From contig DNYO01000320.1 of the NCBI GenBank assembly GCA_003506795.1, forward strand, positions 1,230 through 8,117: a stretch of DNA of 6,888 bases, in the 5' to 3' direction. The stretch is from Deltaproteobacteria bacterium. Lineage in GTDB: Bacteria; Desulfobacterota; Syntrophorhabdia; Syntrophorhabdales; Syntrophorhabdaceae. The translations under genes were made by a program, and so were the position numbers. Below the pieces are notes generated by a model, which was not told the origin of the DNA, made no database searches, and saw only the letters and a program-made list of their open reading frames with translations. Of the stretch, positions 5,604 to 6,888 are shown piece by piece (position 1 is the first letter of the stretch; every line of letters begins with the position of its first letter).

Positions 5604-6668
5604 TCAAAACCACTTCTTCTTTTTAAAATAATACAGCATCGCCAGGGTGACCAGGATCATGAGCAGTATGACGGACGGGTAGCCATAGACCCATCCTATT
5701 TCCGGTATGTTTTTGAAGTTCATACCGTAGACTCCCGCTATGAAGGTCAAAGGTATGAAAATCGTGGAAATGATTGTGAGTACTTTCATGACCTGATTGA
5801 GACGGTTGCTGACACTGGACAGATATATGTCAAGCATGCCCGAAAGCATTTCGCGCAGAGTCTCAATGGTGTCGATGGTGTGGACGGAGTGGTCATAAAT
5901 ATCCCGGAAATATACGCGCAGCGTGTCCGATATAAGTTCCGACTCACCCCGCTCCAGACTGGATAAGACCTCACGCAGGGGCCAAACAGATTTTCTAAGA
6001 TAAATGAGTTCCTTCTTCATCGTCTGGATGGCGCCCAGTGTCTCCGCCCTGGTGCCCGAGACGAGCTTTGCCTCAGCGTCCTCGACATTGTCCCCGATGA
6101 TTTCGAGGACAACAAAATAGTTGTCCACGATGACATCGATGAGAGAGTAAAGGAGATAATCGGGCCCGCTTCTCCTCAGGCGCGACTTGCCCACGCGAAG
6201 CCTGTCGAGTACGGAGGTGAACAGATCGCAACGACGTTCCTGGAAGGAAATCAGGTATTTCTTTCCCAGAACAAAACTGATCTGATCCGACTCGATTCTG
6301 CCAGTGCCCGGGTCTATAAACAATACCTTGAGGACGAGAAAAAGATGCTTCTCGTAATCATCCATCTTGGGTCTCTGGTCGGCATTCATAACGTCTTCGA
6401 GGAGCAGCGGATGGAGATCGAAATGCGATCCGATCGTTTCGATCGTCTTTGCATCGCTTATATCACCCACATCGATCCAGGTCACCATCGAAACATCAAT
6501 CAAGGAAAGGCATTCCTCGACGCTCGATGCTTCCTTGATCCTGAAATCGTCGTCACTGTAATTGACCACTGTGATCGCGGTCTTTTCAGAAACATGCTTC
6601 CCGAGATGCACGAGGGTCCCCGGAGGAAGCCCCGCCTTTGCTGAACGCCTGGAATGTGGTCGGGCCAT
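5604..6668 (-). CDS. corA: Magnesium/cobalt transporter CorA
   Basis: This 354-residue protein aligns with Thermotoga maritima CorA (351 residues) from end to end, by memory of that sequence. Shared blocks include SAKAGLPPGTLV at 9-20, HPLLLEDVMNADQRPK at 86-101, DYLLYSLIDVIVDNYFV at 170-186, WPLREVLSSL at 229-238, YFRDIYDH at 253-260 and VLTIISTIFIPLTFIAGVYGMNF at 296-318. CorA is a homopentameric inner-membrane Mg2+ channel gated by intracellular Mg2+. The selectivity motif GMN is at 315-317. The regulatory aspartates corresponding to D89 and D253 are Asp92 and Asp256, and the pore Asn291 is present. TM1 spans about 293-313 and TM2 about 327-347, ending in the basic tail FKKKKWF. The ATG at 6668 is fixed by homology and by an in-frame TAG two codons upstream. 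No Shine-Dalgarno site is visible. Confidence 0.97.
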   Translation of the reverse strand: MARPHSRRSAKAGLPPGTLVHLGKHVSEKTAITVVNYSDDDFRIKEASSVEECLSLIDVSMVTWIDVGDISDAKTIETIGSHFDLHPLLLEDVMNADQRPKMDDYEKHLFLVLKVLFIDPGTGRIESDQISFVLGKKYLISFQERRCDLFTSVLDRLRVGKSRLRRSGPDYLLYSLIDVIVDNYFVVLEIIGDNVEDAEAKLVSGTRAETLGAIQTMKKELIYLRKSVWPLREVLSSLERGESELISDTLRVYFRDIYDHSVHTIDTIETLREMLSGMLDIYLSSVSNRLNQVMKVLTIISTIFIPLTFIAGVYGMNFKNIPEIGWVYGYPSVILLMILVTLAMLYYFKKKKWF

Positions 6669-6674
6669 ACGCTA

Positions 6675-6704
6675 ACGTTACCAGAGTGAAAGCAGTGGTG
6701 TCAA
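6675..6704 (-). promoter_or_regulatory. Candidate promoter for corA, with possible leaderless start
   Basis: On the minus strand a perfect TTGACA (6699-6704) is followed, after 18 bases, by TAACGT (6675-6680) preceded by TGG, an extended -10 form. The hexamer itself matches only three of six bases, but these include the key A2 and T6. The expected transcription start falls on the corA ATG. It resembles the TGG-TATGAT before mnmA. Confidence 0.45.
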
Positions 6705-6710
6705 TGATAC

Positions 6711-6741
6711 AGGTAATAGGTAATGGGTAATAGGTAATGGG
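6711..6741 (+). repeat. Tandem array of a 7-base unit RGGTAAT
   Basis: AGGTAAT, AGGTAAT, GGGTAAT, AGGTAAT and a final GGG give four exact-length heptamers with R = A or G at the first base. It lies between corA and the upstream partial gene and pairs with the inverted array at 6759-6790. Confidence 0.8.
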
Positions 6742-6758
6742 AAAACTGGCTTGTCTTT

Positions 6759-6790
6759 CCTATAACCCATAACCTATGACCCATAACCCC
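6759..6790 (-). repeat. Inverted partner array of 7-base units (CCYATRA on the plus strand)
   Basis: On the plus strand the array reads CCTATAA, CCCATAA, CCTATGA, CCCATAA, CCCC. Its reverse complement is a GGTTATR heptad, differing from the first array's GGTAATR at one base. The two arrays, 17 bases apart, can pair in register with about one or two mismatches per seven bases. This second array overlaps the 3' end of the partial minus-strand gene. Confidence 0.75.
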
Positions 6791-6888
6791 TTTTCATTAC
6801 CTCATACACAACCGACATATCCAACGGTTCCTTATTGTCTTTAAACGTAAGGGCAAATATTTCCTTCGTGACGGCCCCTGTGAAGAGA
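6774..6888 (-). CDS. Unrecognised protein, C-terminal 37 residues (partial at window edge)
   Basis: Reading the minus strand in from the right edge gives an open frame of 37 residues ending in TAG at 6774-6776. The residues look like real protein: LFTGAVTKEIFALTFKD, then NKEPLDMSVVYEVMKRGYGS. The composition is a normal mix of charged and hydrophobic residues, and the other two minus frames look less protein-like; the one I read through, starting at the edge, meets a stop inside the segment. I do not recognise the family. The last residues (R-G-Y-G-S) and the stop codon are encoded by the 7-base repeat array at 6759-6790, so the tail may be derived from the repeat. If real, this gene lies upstream of corA on the same strand with a gap of about 105 bp. 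The evidence is only an open frame, hence moderate confidence. Confidence 0.5.
   Translation of the reverse strand, partial: LFTGAVTKEIFALTFKDNKEPLDMSVVYEVMKRGYGS

Noticed and set aside
5554..5613. Longer DUF4197 start at 5613
   Set aside because: It would put 20 residues before a clear signal peptide and overlap the corA stop. The ATG at 5553 has its own GGAGG.
6711..6790. CRISPR array
   Set aside because: The units are seven bases with no spacers between them, and the two halves are in opposite orientation. No cas gene is in the window.

Overview
The window is a stretch of ordinary bacterial chromosome with about seven well-spaced genes and short intergenic regions. Strong Shine-Dalgarno sites precede five of the seven genes whose starts are visible. 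The gene mix is an acyl-CoA dehydrogenase, a DUF362 protein with two 4Fe-4S ferredoxin motifs, a GYD-domain protein, a DUF4197 protein, a PDZ/S41 protease and a CorA closely resembling the Thermotoga type. This suggests an anaerobic, fatty- or aromatic-acid-using bacterium, perhaps of the Desulfobacterota/syntroph kind. That placement is inference from gene content, not a taxonomic result.

Layout. From 1 to 644 on the minus strand lies the N-terminal part of a C-terminal processing protease, cut by the window edge. It is divergent from mnmA (721-1779, +), the tRNA 2-thiouridylase, and the two share a compact promoter region. A small GYD-domain gene (1821-2105, +) follows mnmA. Two hairpins (2113-2140 and 2164-2200) then separate this unit from the convergent acyl-CoA dehydrogenase (2236-3414, -). 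The dehydrogenase is divergent from the DUF362/ferredoxin gene (3497-4600, +). The 82-bp gap between them holds a consensus-like promoter and a 16-bp inverted repeat that may be an operator.

After the DUF362 gene comes a 227-bp convergent gap. It holds a tandem array of a 9-base palindromic unit that folds into a 20-bp stem, followed by a pyrimidine tract with nine C in a row. Next are a secreted DUF4197 protein (4828-5553, -) and, 50 bp upstream of it on the same strand, corA (5604-6668, -). They are probably one transcription unit. Upstream of corA lie two 7-base tandem arrays in inverted orientation (6711-6741 and 6759-6790). The second array runs into, and supplies the stop codon of, the 3' end of a further minus-strand gene cut by the right edge (6774-6888).

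No defence island, CRISPR array, insertion sequence, tRNA or rRNA was seen. I do not see a new multi-gene system here. The features most worth a second look are the two short-period repeat arrays, the repeat-derived end of the partial gene, the possible leaderless starts of mnmA and corA, the operator-like repeat in front of the DUF362 gene, and a 24-bp in-frame duplication in the acyl-CoA dehydrogenase.
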